From positions 1-48,794 of IMG/VR virus record IMGVR_UViG_3300042463_000998: 48,794 nt of DNA. One strand, 5' to 3'. Shown piece after piece: positions 31,987 through 42,100 of this stretch. How positions within the stretch are numbered: the first letter of the stretch is position 1; each line of letters begins with the position of its first letter. The translations under genes and the position numbers were made by a program. This stretch comes from a virus. The notes below the pieces were generated by a model, which ran no database searches, had not been told where the DNA came from, and saw nothing but the letters and a program-made list of their open reading frames with translations.

Positions 31987-34659
31987 ATGGCAATTCCAAA
32001 TATCACAAGAAATAATACAGTTGATGAGTGGAGAATACAGACCAATCAGTCTGCTAACACACTAAACACATTAGAAACTGGTACGTACACTAAAACAACA
32101 GGTACATTGGCCATCGGAGCTAATGCATCTTTACAAGTTTCAAATACTGCACTATTTTCAACCGACATAACTGTTGGTAGAGATATTACTTTGGGTGTTC
32201 AGGGAACTGCAACTGGAAATTTGGGTGTCGGTGGAGTTGTTTCCATCTATGGTCCAGGAACAGCATTATTCGTTGCAAACAACGTTGTAAGTAATGGTAC
32301 AGTTATTGTTAGAAATACAATAATTGCCAACAACATTACAGCAAACTCAAATGTGGTTGTCGTAGGGACAGCGAACGTAGGATTCTTGGGAGTAGCAAAC
32401 ACTGGTGTTTTCGGTCAATCTGTATCCATAGGAAACAATTTGACTGTCATAGCAAACGCATCAGTCGGTGGTAATATATCGGTGACTCAAGGTTTAAGTG
32501 TCGGTGGCAATTTTAGTGTAACTGGCTCAGCTAACGTTGTTGGTAATTTGGGCATCACTGGAAGTTTAGCAACAGCTACATCATTGAATGTTGGCACAAA
32601 CTCCACCGTCACAGGCAATGGTTATTTTGGTGGAACACTGCAAGCAGTGGGTAATGTTTCTATAGGCGGAACATTACAAGCGAACGGTGCAGCATCGCTA
32701 GGTGACGATCTTTTGGTGGGTGGAGATGCCACAATTATAGGTAACTTGGGTGTTACAGGAAACTTCACGTTAGCTGGCCAGACAATTATTGATACTGATA
32801 CTTTTATTATCGGTGCAACAACTCCTATAACTTCAGGCAATGCATACTTCGGTGTGTATCGGGGCAACACACAATCCACTCTAGGAACAGTGAATGCGAA
32901 CGCATATATTCGTTGGGCAGGAACAGCAAAAGAGTGGCAACTTCGTGATGTTGACAACTCAGATTTGGGCACAAGTTTTTCGAAAGTATTAACGGCTAAT
33001 CTAATCACAACAAGCACAGCGACTGTAAGTAATTCAACTTTCGCAAGTTCGTGGCTAACTAAAAACTATGTTGACAATGCCAACACAAATCTGAAATCTT
33101 ATTCAGATGCATTGTTTGCAATCGCAGCCAACACATTTGTTGGCACATCGGGAACAGCGATTCCAGATAAAGGTGTCATAACATATTCCAGCAACAATGG
33201 AATCGCTATACACGGAACAGCAAACACGATTGCTATCAGTACACCACAAGATTTGAGAATAACTGCGACACCGACATTTGCAGGATTAACTCTTGGCACA
33301 GGTGGTCAGTTGGCCATCCAACATGGCGGAACAGGAGCAACTTCGGCTTCGGCGGCACTTACTGCACTGTTACCAACTGGAACAACTGCAGGTTACGTTT
33401 TAACTACAGGTGGACCAGGTAACTTTTATTGGGCTGCTGGTGGCACAGGAGGTGGAGGTGGTGCTGTACCAGGCACAACAATCAACTCAACAAGATTGTC
33501 ATATACAGGCAACGGTGCAAACACGAGATTTACAACACCAACATTCAATGCGGCCACTCAACTGAGAGCATACATTAACGGTGTTAGACAATTTGAATCT
33601 GAGTATTCAGCTAACGTTGCAAACTCAACAATCAGTTTCTCTGAGCCACCACAAAGTACAGACACAATTTTACTTGAAGTTGATGGATACATTGTAAATC
33701 CATATTACGCAAACAACATCACTTACGGACCAGTGACTGGTGATATTTCAGCAAGTGCAAACACAATTCAATTGGCTATAGATAGTCTTGAGAGTAGAAA
33801 AGCAGCATTAGTTGGCGCACAATTTACTGGCATAGCTACAGGTATTACTGTACCACATATAACGAGTAATACAGCTTTTGCGACAACGCAATTTGTTAAA
33901 GATGTTGTAAACTCAGGTAACACGTTCACGATGAGTGTCAGTGGTAATGCAGGAACGGTGACCAACGGTGTTTACACTAATGGATCATATGCGAATCCAT
34001 CGTTTATCACTTCTCTAGCAAATGCAAAAATTACTGGTCTTGCTGCATCAGCAACAACAGACACATCAAACGCAAGCAATATATCATCAGGCACACTTGC
34101 AGCAGCAAGACTTGAAGCATCTGGTGTAACAGCAAGAACATATGGAACAGCCACTGTTGTTCCAACAATTGTTGTTGATGATAAGGGTAGAATAACCTCC
34201 GTATCAAATACTTCTATCAGTATAGATACAGGCGCAATTACTTCAGGCACACTTGCAGTAGCGAGACTTGGTGGTACGCCAACATTTACTGGTCTAAATG
34301 TAGGATCAGCGAGTGGTGCTGGCACAGGCGAGATTCGTGCATCAAGTGATATTATCGCACACTATTCTTCTGACAGCAGACTGAAAACTGAAATCCAAAT
34401 CATACCGGATGCCCTACAAAAATTAAAATCAATCGATGGTGTAACATTCAATTGGAATAGCCTAGCTGAAAATAAAGACACAGAAAAACGTGAAGCTGGT
34501 GTTATTGCGCAACAAGTACAAAAGGTTCTTCCTGAAATTATCTCAGTGAGAGATAATGGTTATTTGGCTGTGGCTTATGAAAAACTTGTGCCTTTGTTGA
34601 TTGAAGCGATAAAAGAATTGTCCGCTGAAGTTGAAGTATTAAAAGGAAAAAATAAATGA
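31987..34659 (+). CDS. Tail fibre with C-terminal S74 intramolecular chaperone
   Basis: An 890-residue fibre. Residues ~35-265 are short beta repeats of the type VGGNFSVTGSANVVGNLGIT, giving a long beta-structured shaft. DTDTFIIGATTPITSGNAYFGVYRG (~268-292) is a phage fibre module, and an aYINGVRqF module follows at ~505-575. A Gly-rich linker (GGTGGGGGA) sits at ~480. The C-terminal 96 residues from S795 (SSDSRLKTEI, VTFNWNS, REAGVIAQQVQKVLPEI, YLAVAYEKLVPLLIEAIKEL) are the peptidase S74/endosialidase chaperone domain. In known members this domain folds the trimer and cuts itself off at the conserved serine. A late structural gene for host recognition. Confidence 0.88.
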   Translation: MAIPNITRNNTVDEWRIQTNQSANTLNTLETGTYTKTTGTLAIGANASLQVSNTALFSTDITVGRDITLGVQGTATGNLGVGGVVSIYGPGTALFVANNVVSNGTVIVRNTIIANNITANSNVVVVGTANVGFLGVANTGVFGQSVSIGNNLTVIANASVGGNISVTQGLSVGGNFSVTGSANVVGNLGITGSLATATSLNVGTNSTVTGNGYFGGTLQAVGNVSIGGTLQANGAASLGDDLLVGGDATIIGNLGVTGNFTLAGQTIIDTDTFIIGATTPITSGNAYFGVYRGNTQSTLGTVNANAYIRWAGTAKEWQLRDVDNSDLGTSFSKVLTANLITTSTATVSNSTFASSWLTKNYVDNANTNLKSYSDALFAIAANTFVGTSGTAIPDKGVITYSSNNGIAIHGTANTIAISTPQDLRITATPTFAGLTLGTGGQLAIQHGGTGATSASAALTALLPTGTTAGYVLTTGGPGNFYWAAGGTGGGGGAVPGTTINSTRLSYTGNGANTRFTTPTFNAATQLRAYINGVRQFESEYSANVANSTISFSEPPQSTDTILLEVDGYIVNPYYANNITYGPVTGDISASANTIQLAIDSLESRKAALVGAQFTGIATGITVPHITSNTAFATTQFVKDVVNSGNTFTMSVSGNAGTVTNGVYTNGSYANPSFITSLANAKITGLAASATTDTSNASNISSGTLAAARLEASGVTARTYGTATVVPTIVVDDKGRITSVSNTSISIDTGAITSGTLAVARLGGTPTFTGLNVGSASGAGTGEIRASSDIIAHYSSDSRLKTEIQIIPDALQKLKSIDGVTFNWNSLAENKDTEKREAGVIAQQVQKVLPEIISVRDNGYLAVAYEKLVPLLIEAIKELSAEVEVLKGKNK

Positions 34660-35474
34660 CTACAAGGGTAACTGGATCAGTATTAGCTAATACAGCAGTT
34701 ACTGTGGGTACATACGGTGGAGCACAAGCTCACGCTGTATTCACGGTAGATAAGCAGGGTAGATTAACATCTGCGGCCAACGTAACTAGCGGAGTGATAA
34801 CAGCAGGCAGTTTTGGTGACAGTGTGAATATTCCTGCGTTTAGTGTGAATGCCTTGGGACAGGTAACTACAGTCACAAACACTGCGATTAGGACAGCCAC
34901 AACAGGACAAACTGGTATTGTTCAGCTTACAGACTCAACTTCAAGCACAAGTACAACAACAGCAGCCACACCTAATGCACTAAACACATTAAGAACAACG
35001 CTTGCTACATCTAGTCAAAATGGTATAATGTCCAGTACATTTGCAGCTAAGTTGGATGGTATCGCTGCTGGTGCAACAAACGTCACAAACACCAATCAGT
35101 TGACGAACGGTGCAGCATTCATTACGGCAAGCGCAACAACTACAGGCACACATTCCGGTCCATCTACAGGCACACACTCTGGCTTAGTTACCGGATCAGT
35201 TAGAAGAGCAACTTCGGTCATTGGCTCAAACACCAGCGCAGTAGCAGGAACAACATACATACTTACTGCATCATTAACACTGACGTTGCCTGGATCACCA
35301 ACAGCTGGTGACACAATCCGAGTTACTAATTTATCAGGAACATACACTTCAGTTGTTGCGAGGAATGGTCAAAATATTATGGGTATTGCGGAAGATATGA
35401 CAATAGACTTTAATTATATGAGTCTAACATTAACCTATGCTGACGCAACTCGCGGCTGGGTTGTAGCAAATTAA
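34656..35474 (+). CDS. Tail fibre-like protein
   Basis: A 272-residue protein coupled to the previous fibre by ATGA. The N-terminus carries the VGTYGGAQAHAVFTVDKQGR module that recurs in three other fibre genes here. The middle is T/S-rich (TTGQTGIVQLTDSTSSTSTT; GIVQL is a common phage fibre element). The C-terminal ~90 residues (YILTASLTLTLPGSPTAGDT, IRVTNL, VVARNGQNIMGIAEDMTIDF, LTLTYADATRGWVV) form a compact beta domain common at the ends of phage fibres. It could be the distal partner of the S74 fibre. Confidence 0.75.
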   Translation: MTTRVTGSVLANTAVTVGTYGGAQAHAVFTVDKQGRLTSAANVTSGVITAGSFGDSVNIPAFSVNALGQVTTVTNTAIRTATTGQTGIVQLTDSTSSTSTTTAATPNALNTLRTTLATSSQNGIMSSTFAAKLDGIAAGATNVTNTNQLTNGAAFITASATTTGTHSGPSTGTHSGLVTGSVRRATSVIGSNTSAVAGTTYILTASLTLTLPGSPTAGDTIRVTNLSGTYTSVVARNGQNIMGIAEDMTIDFNYMSLTLTYADATRGWVVAN

Positions 35475-35488
35475 CTTTGGAGTATTGA

Positions 35489-36100
35489 ATGTCAAGAGCA
35501 AGTTCATTTTTGGGTTATGGAATACCAAAACGTGTAGTAACATACACATCAGGATCAGGAAATTTTTCCACACTAGAATCAAATTCTTTTTGTAGGGTGA
35601 CTTTAGTTGGAGGTGGTGGAGGCAGCGCATCAGCGTCTGGTGGAGCCATTGGTCTCGCTGGCGGTGGCGGTGCCACAGGAATTCTTTGGTTGAGACTTAG
35701 TGGCACATACGCATATTCAGTTGGTGCTGCGGGCACGGCCGCCGCCGCTGCCGTTTTTCAAAGTTATTGGAATGGATTTAATACTGTGACTGGTTATCCA
35801 TATGGTGGAAATGGAGGTGCGGGTGGCGCAACTACATTTGGTGGCATTTCTTTGGCCGGTGGTGGTGGTGGTGTCGGCTCACAGTACGTGGTGGATCCAC
35901 CAGACGCATACTGGTCATCAGGAAGTGCAGGAAGCTCAGGAACAACAAATATTAGTCCTGGTGCTAGTGCTAGTGGACAATTATCGTATTATGGAACAGG
36001 TGTGGGCTCAGGTGGCGCCATCGCATCTGGCGCGGGCAATCCAGGCAATGCAGGAGTTGTGGGAATTATCATCATTGAAGAATTTGGAGCAATAGGATGA
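35489..36100 (+). CDS. Glycine-rich fibre tip / adhesin-like protein
   Basis: A 203-residue protein with GGAG before its ATG. It starts with a beta hairpin (KRVVTYTSGSGNFSTLESN). The rest is polyglycine motifs: VGGGGGSAS, LAGGGGATG, YGGNGGAGGATTFGG, LAGGGGGVG, GVGSGGAIASGAGNPGNAG. The ending is VGIIIIEEFG. The VxVGGGGGG...GGGGA...YSVGAAG layout matches the Gly-rich domain seen at fibre tips and in gp38-type adhesins, where polyglycine-II sandwiches present variable receptor-binding loops. The stop overlaps the next start (ATGA). Confidence 0.78.
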   Translation: MSRASSFLGYGIPKRVVTYTSGSGNFSTLESNSFCRVTLVGGGGGSASASGGAIGLAGGGGATGILWLRLSGTYAYSVGAAGTAAAAAVFQSYWNGFNTVTGYPYGGNGGAGGATTFGGISLAGGGGGVGSQYVVDPPDAYWSSGSAGSSGTTNISPGASASGQLSYYGTGVGSGGAIASGAGNPGNAGVVGIIIIEEFGAIG

Positions 36101-36363
36101 ATAGAGTACAATTTAAAAATTTATTTGATAAAAATGTTTGGGCAGGCTTCAAAACATCCAATGATGCATACGTCCAAGATTACATAGAAACTTTCAATTT
36201 ATATGATGGTGATATTGATTTATCCGTAAAAGAAAATTTTGATTTTATCATGTATTGCTATAAAGAAGAAATTCTCAGTAAAGAAAAAACTGCTGAAATT
36301 TTGAATATTGTTTTCATTGAGAATGATGGTCCAGCAACAGCAGAGCCAACAAATACTAAATAA
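36097..36363 (+). CDS. Hypothetical protein in fibre locus
   Basis: An 88-residue acidic, soluble protein (MNRVQFKNLFDKNVWAGFKT, DYIETFNLYDGDIDLSVKEN, FIMYCYKEEILSKEKTAEIL) with a Pro/Ala/Thr tail. Predicted mainly helical. I do not recognise the family. Tight coupling (ATGA) to the Gly-rich tip gene suggests a fibre-assembly or chaperone role, as adhesin assembly proteins often sit directly downstream; this is inference from context only. Confidence 0.65.
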   Translation: MNRVQFKNLFDKNVWAGFKTSNDAYVQDYIETFNLYDGDIDLSVKENFDFIMYCYKEEILSKEKTAEILNIVFIENDGPATAEPTNTK

Positions 36364-36385
36364 GAAATAACTCGGAGTTTAAGTT

Positions 36386-36718
36386 TTGGCAGCATTTTCA
36401 GAAATAGTCATAGAGCAAGGAGCAACATTCAGTACAATATTGAACGTTGAGGATAACTATGGGAATGCGATTAATCTACACTCATATTCAGCCAACTCCA
36501 TGATGAGGAAGTCTTATTACTCATCAACATCGTACAGAATAAACTCAAATGTCACAGGAACAGCCAATGGTGAAATCACACTATCTGTCACTGCGGCAAA
36601 CACATCCGTGTTAACTCCTGGAAGATATGTTTATGATGTAGTCATCACATCACCAGCGAGTGTTGTGACAAGAGTTGTTGAAGGAATAGTTACAGTACTG
36701 CCATCCGTTACGAGGTAA
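36386..36718 (+). CDS. Ig-like/BppU-like fibre accessory protein (TTG start)
   Basis: A 110-residue protein starting with TTG at 36386, supported by GGAG at 36374-36377 and by the N-terminus (M)AAFSEIVIEQGATFSTIL, the usual start of this family in aquatic phages. The IEQGATFSTILNVEDNYGNAINLHSYSANSMMRKSY strand pattern and GRYVYDVVITSPASVVTRVVEGIVTVLPSVTR end describe a small beta-sandwich like the N-terminal domain of phage upper-baseplate or capsid-decorating proteins. It is found in fibre loci of many T4-like phages; role unknown, probably virion-associated. Confidence 0.75.
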   Translation: MAAFSEIVIEQGATFSTILNVEDNYGNAINLHSYSANSMMRKSYYSSTSYRINSNVTGTANGEITLSVTAANTSVLTPGRYVYDVVITSPASVVTRVVEGIVTVLPSVTR

Positions 36719-36720
36719 TT

Positions 36721-36978
36721 ATGGCAATAACAGCTAGACTCAGTTCACCCGGCACTATAGGTAAAGTGTCAGTCCGATCAAGCAATCGCACGACTATTGC
36801 TGATCCTAGATTTAAACCCGATCTTGATGTGTCAATTTTTGATTTGAATGATGTGAGCTTGACAACCCGCCAAGAGGGAGATGTTTTGGTTTATGATGTT
36901 ATAAATGATGATTATGTGTCATCACCACTAACACAAGCACAAATTGATATAACAAACATCAATGGCGGCGCATTCTAA
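36721..36978 (+). CDS. Conserved small fibre-locus protein
   Basis: An 85-residue protein. MAITARLSSPGTIGKVSVRS, SNRTTIADPRFKPDLDVSIF and DLNDVSLTTRQEGDVLVYDV, then NDDYVSSPLTQAQIDITNIN GGxF. The last part (TRQEGDVLVYDxxxxxYVSxPL) matches a tail-fibre N-terminal attachment motif often found in aquatic phages, here as a free-standing protein followed directly by a fibre gene. It may mark the connection between fibre and baseplate, but this is inference. Confidence 0.72.
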   Translation: MAITARLSSPGTIGKVSVRSSNRTTIADPRFKPDLDVSIFDLNDVSLTTRQEGDVLVYDVINDDYVSSPLTQAQIDITNINGGAF

Positions 36979-36999
36979 AAGAATAATAAAAGGAAATAA

Positions 37000-38616
37000 A
37001 TGTCTAATACAGTCATTCAATTAAAATGGTCGGAAGTAACTTCTACACCACCATCGTTAAACGTAGCTGAACCAGCTTACTCAAACACATCCGGCAAACT
37101 ATTCATAGGTTTGTCAGACAATTCAGTTATAGCCGTTGGTGGTAAATATTACACCGATATCGTAGATGCTGCAACGTCTGCTAATACGTTCTCAACAATC
37201 GTTAAGCGTAACAACATTGGTGGTTTTGATGCAACGTATGTTCAAGCAGCATTGTATGGTAATGCAAATACTGCGACAGCACTGCAAACACCTAGATTCA
37301 TTCGCGTATCCGGTGACGTTGATTCTCAAAACGTAGTTTTTGATGGAACAGCGAACGCCGATATTACGCTAGAGTTAACTAACACAGGTGTAACCGCGGG
37401 CGTTTATGGTGGTCAAACACAGATACCAACATTTACAGTTGATGCTGACGGTAGAATTACTTCTGCTGCAAACGTATCAGTTGCAACAACACTAGGTATT
37501 GCAGCAGACACAGGAACAGACTCAATAGATTTATTGACTCAGACACTTACCTTTACTGGTGGTGATGGTATCACTACAGCAGTTCTTAGCGCAACCAACA
37601 CAGTTGAAATTAACGTTGATAACACCGTTGTAAGAACAAATGGCACAGGATCACAAACCATTGGTGGTGATTTGGCTATTACTGGTAATCTGGTAATCTT
37701 GGGTGAAACAGTTACACAAAACGTAACCACTATCACTACAGAAGATTCGTTGATCAAGCTGGCGAACAATAACGTAGCAGATGCACTTGATATTGGTTTC
37801 TATGGTGAATACACAAACGGCGGTACAAAGTATGCTGGTTTGGTGCGTGATGCGACCGATGGCATCTTCAAGTTGTTCGTTGGTGAAACATCTGACCCAA
37901 CATCAAACGTAGTTTCTTATGGTGCAGAAAATCGTGCAACATTGGAAGCTAACATTACAGGCGGTAACGTTTCAGCGTTGTTCTCTGCTATTGCTGTAAC
38001 TGATGGTGGTACAGGCCAAACATCGTTCACATCAGGTTCAATTCTTGTTGGTAATTCAACAGGTGCTCTATCTGTATTAGCTAACACTGGAACAGCAGGA
38101 ACATACGGTTCAGCTTCCAACACACAGATTATCACAACTGATGCATATGGTCGTGTTTCAGGTATTACAAACAGCGCAATCCAAATTAATGCAACAAACG
38201 TTGTTTCTGGTAAGTTGGCTATCGCACAAGGCGGTACTAACAACGATACGTACACAACAGGCGCAGCCATCTATTATGATGGCACAGCAATCACGACTCT
38301 AGCCAATACTGGCACAGCAGGAACATACGGTAGCGTAAGCAGTGTGCCTATCATTACGACAGATGCTTATGGTCGCGTTTCTGGTGTAAGCAATACTGCA
38401 ATCAACATAGATACAAGTGCAATCACCACTGGCACACTAGGTGTGGTAAGAGGCGGCACTGGTATCAGTTCATATACCGCGAACGGTGTTATTTTTGGTG
38501 GAACAACATCAACATCACCACTGCAATCTGTGGCATCTTCAACTGAAGGTCACATCTTGCAAATCAATTCTTCAGGTATACCAACTTTCTCAATGCTGAA
38601 TGGTGGAAGTTTCTAA
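37000..38616 (+). CDS. Tail fibre protein with duplicated DAYGRVSG module
   Basis: A 538-residue fibre with AAGGA before its ATG. The N-terminus (IQLKWSEVTSTPPSLNVAEPAYSNTSGKLFIGL) is a common fibre attachment start. IGGDLAITGNLVILGETVTQNVTTITTEDSLIKLANN (~225-261) is the phage 'time-evolved' fibre module. Two tandem ~73-residue units, each with TGTAGTYGS...ITTDAYGRVSGxxNxAI, occupy ~360-490. It ends with HILQINSSGIPTFSML. No S74 domain is present, so trimerisation must rely on another partner such as the coiled-coil protein next door. Confidence 0.82.
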   Translation: MSNTVIQLKWSEVTSTPPSLNVAEPAYSNTSGKLFIGLSDNSVIAVGGKYYTDIVDAATSANTFSTIVKRNNIGGFDATYVQAALYGNANTATALQTPRFIRVSGDVDSQNVVFDGTANADITLELTNTGVTAGVYGGQTQIPTFTVDADGRITSAANVSVATTLGIAADTGTDSIDLLTQTLTFTGGDGITTAVLSATNTVEINVDNTVVRTNGTGSQTIGGDLAITGNLVILGETVTQNVTTITTEDSLIKLANNNVADALDIGFYGEYTNGGTKYAGLVRDATDGIFKLFVGETSDPTSNVVSYGAENRATLEANITGGNVSALFSAIAVTDGGTGQTSFTSGSILVGNSTGALSVLANTGTAGTYGSASNTQIITTDAYGRVSGITNSAIQINATNVVSGKLAIAQGGTNNDTYTTGAAIYYDGTAITTLANTGTAGTYGSVSSVPIITTDAYGRVSGVSNTAINIDTSAITTGTLGVVRGGTGISSYTANGVIFGGTTSTSPLQSVASSTEGHILQINSSGIPTFSMLNGGSF

Positions 38617-38634
38617 TTATGGAAGGGCTATATT

Positions 38635-39144
38635 ATGGCTACAGATATTCGATTTATACAAAAATACAATGAAGTACTTCAAGAAAATTTTAGTGCAGTT
38701 CTAAAACAAAATTTATTATTTCAAACACAGATCGCAGTATTAGAGGAAGACGTTAAAGTACACAAAGACTATGAGACTATCAAGTCGGATGTTTCGAGGC
38801 TCATTGAGGAGAATAACTCTCTCCGTAATGAATTGAATAATAAAAACACAATCATACAAAACAGTTCGAATACAGACAGTGAGCGTCACCGTCTACAAAC
38901 CGCACTAAATAAACAGTCAAAAGAACTTTCTGGTGCAATTGAAAAAGCTACTAAACTAGAGGAAGACCTTTCCAAACAAGTTGAGTACATAAAACAATTG
39001 GAAGAAATGTTGCCTAACTCCAAAAAGAAAAAATTGGGTATTGACGTAATAGAGCACAAAGTCACGACAGTGGACGGCTCAGAGGAAGTCCAAGTACTTT
39101 CCAATGATGTGGTGAAAGTAGAATCTGCTGGTGGAAACTTTTAA
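38635..39144 (+). CDS. Coiled-coil protein between two fibre genes
   Basis: A 169-residue protein with GGAAGG before the start. Nearly the whole of residues 10-130 is coiled coil (VLEEDVKVHKDYETIKSDVS, LIEENNSLRNELNNKNTIIQ, LQTALNKQSKELSGAIEKAT), followed by a KKKK stretch and an acidic beta tail ending SAGGNF. No enzyme motif. It may be a fibre neck, linker or assembly factor. It overlaps the next fibre gene (TAATG). Confidence 0.7.
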   Translation: MATDIRFIQKYNEVLQENFSAVLKQNLLFQTQIAVLEEDVKVHKDYETIKSDVSRLIEENNSLRNELNNKNTIIQNSSNTDSERHRLQTALNKQSKELSGAIEKATKLEEDLSKQVEYIKQLEEMLPNSKKKKLGIDVIEHKVTTVDGSEEVQVLSNDVVKVESAGGNF

Positions 39145-42100
39145 TGTCAAATACAACTATTGCACTCCGTTCTTCGGGTGCTACGGGCAATGTACCTAAT
39201 GCCCTTAGTTTAGCTTATGGTGAGTTTGCATTAAACTATGCAGACGGCATCATCTATTATAGAACGGACAGCGATACAGTAGGTTCAATCCTAACTACGC
39301 AACCAAGTGGATTGGATAAAGAAATCCAATTCAATGACTTGGGCAGCTTTGGCTCAAGTGCAAATCTATCATTCAATAAGACAACAGGACTACTTTCTAC
39401 ATCCAGAATTTATGTCTCTGCGAATGCTCAGGTTGTTGGTAACGTCACAGCAAGTAAACTCATATCAAACAACTCCATCGGTGATTCTGGTGGTGAGGTG
39501 TTGTTGGCTAAACCAGCAGCAAATACTATACTGGATGGTCTTGGCATAACGATTGATGCATTCCAGAATAAGATAAGATTTTTTGAGCAGGGTGGCACCA
39601 ATCGCGGTGCTTATATCGACCTAACTGAAGCTGCGGCTAACGTTGGCACAAATCTGTTGACCGCGGGTAGTGGTAGTGGCAATAATGCACTACAGTACCG
39701 CAGTTCATACACAGCAAACAGTGGACAAACTTCATTTGCTGCAACATACATTCCAGGTTACGTTGACACATTCATAAACGGTGTGAAACTAACACCTGGC
39801 ACAGACTTCACTGCAACGAACGGCACAACAATTACATTGAGTGAAGGCGCAGTTGCAAACGACAGTGTAGAAATTATTGGATATGTCACAGTATCCACTA
39901 CACTACCTGATGCAATCCAACATCGTTACAACTACACAGCTAACGCAGCACAGACGACATTTGCTGCAATATATGTTGCACCATATGTTGACGTATTCAA
40001 GAACGGTGTTCGTCTATCACCCACAGCCAACTATATTGCAAATAATGGCACAGAGATTATACTAACTGCAGGTGCAGCACTTGACGACTTGATTGAGATC
40101 GTTGGTTACAGTAGTTACACAGTCACAGAAGTCACAGCAGATCAACTTACAACCGGTCGTACCATTGGAATGACTGGTGATGTGACATGGACAAGTAACA
40201 GTTTCAATGGTACTGCTAACGTAACAGGCACATCAACTCTTGCAAATACTGGAGTTACCGCAGGCACTTACACTAAAGTCACTGTTGATGCTAAGGGTCG
40301 TGTGACTACAGGCAACACATTGTCATATAGTGACTTGCCATCGTACTCTGGCAACTTGACATTCACAGGCACAGGTAATCGTATTCTTGGCGACTTCAGC
40401 AATGGAACATTAACTAGCCGACTGGCATTTCAAACAACCACGGCAAACAGCCTCACAGCATTAACCGTCATTCCTAATGGAACAGGTTCTGCTTCTCAAC
40501 TAAATCTTGAGTCTGATGCTTCACAAGCAAACGGAGTCTCATTTCAAATTCTATCAAACACCGCAGGTGCCGAAAATCGTTTGCAATCAGGCATTCGCGG
40601 CACCGGCACATATCTCCCTATGACCTTTTACACCGGAGGCGGTGAGCGTGTTCGGATTGATACGGCTGGTAACGTGGGTATCGGATCAATTTCTCCCACA
40701 TATCGTTTATCAGTAAAGCAATCAGGTAACACCAGCACTGCATCACTTGGGATTGCATCCATCAACTCAGCTAATGACACATTCATTGGTATGGGATATG
40801 ATGCGACTTCAGATACAAGTAGAATTTTTGCATCTTTTGTTTCAACTGGAGCATTTAAGCCTATTTCATTCTGGACGTCCGATGCTGAACGTATGCGTAT
40901 TAACGCCGCAGGTAACATAGGTATCAACACAAGTTCTCCAACAGCAAAACTAGATGTCAATAACCAAGACGCCGCAGACACCTTTCCGTTGGTGCTTTCA
41001 AACTCAATTTCTGGCACTGATGCTGCAAGTTCTGGAATTGGATTCAACGCACACGGCGTTAGATTTGCTCAGATAGTCGGTGGTCAACAAACATCCGGCA
41101 CTTTTGCTGACGGCAACTTGAGATTTTCCACACGAAACGCTGAGACTGTTGCTGAACGTATGCGTATCACATCCGCAGGTAACGTGGGCATCGGAACAAA
41201 TGCGCCGGCAGCAAAACTCACAGTAGCGGGATCGTTTGCTACAGGTGGCATTCGCATTCAAGACACAGATGCTAGTCAAGCTGCACCTGCGCTTGAAGTC
41301 ATTGGACAGCGCAGTGATGGCAACGGCAGCGTCAGCTTTTCAGGCAAAGCGTTGTTGGCCAGACACAGAACAGATGCTGCAATAACGTCCGGAATTAGCA
41401 TTGGTGGTATTTTGTTTGGTGGAAACCACACTAGCAACAGCGCCAGCAACATCCTGTACTCAGCATCAATCACTGGTTATTCCGAAGGAACATTTAGTTC
41501 TTCATCTAGTATGCCAACAGGTCTTGCGTTCTTGACGGGTTTTCCGGGCATAAGTCCAGATACAGCTAACGCGAGTGCGGGAAATGAACGTATGCGTATC
41601 GACTCCATCGGAAATATTCGAATGGGAGATGCGTCTGCTGCTGATACTGCAGGCAGATTTTTTGACATTTACAACACAGGTTCAAGTTCCGGTGCTTATG
41701 CAATCACTCGCCTTATTACTCAGCAGGTTGCTTCATCATCTACAACATCTGCTGATATTGTTAAATACAAAAACGGTACTCTTGCGATTAACAACAACGA
41801 CACAAATTCTGCAACTGCCACAGTTTTCGGCATCGGCGGCTCTGAAAGAATGCGTATCGACTCCGTGGGTAACTTATCATCAGCGGGCGGCCAGTATCTC
41901 ACAAGATACTATCAGACAGGATCGATTACACCAACCAGCACAAAGTGGTGGCGTATATGTACCCTTCCTGCTACCAATCAAACACAATATGTTGAATTTT
42001 TGCTCACTAATCCTGGCGTACATTTAATAATGAAAGTAAAGTTCAGTAAGAGTACGGCGGGTGGATTTGCAGGTGGCGGTGTGCTTGAGGTTGAACAACT

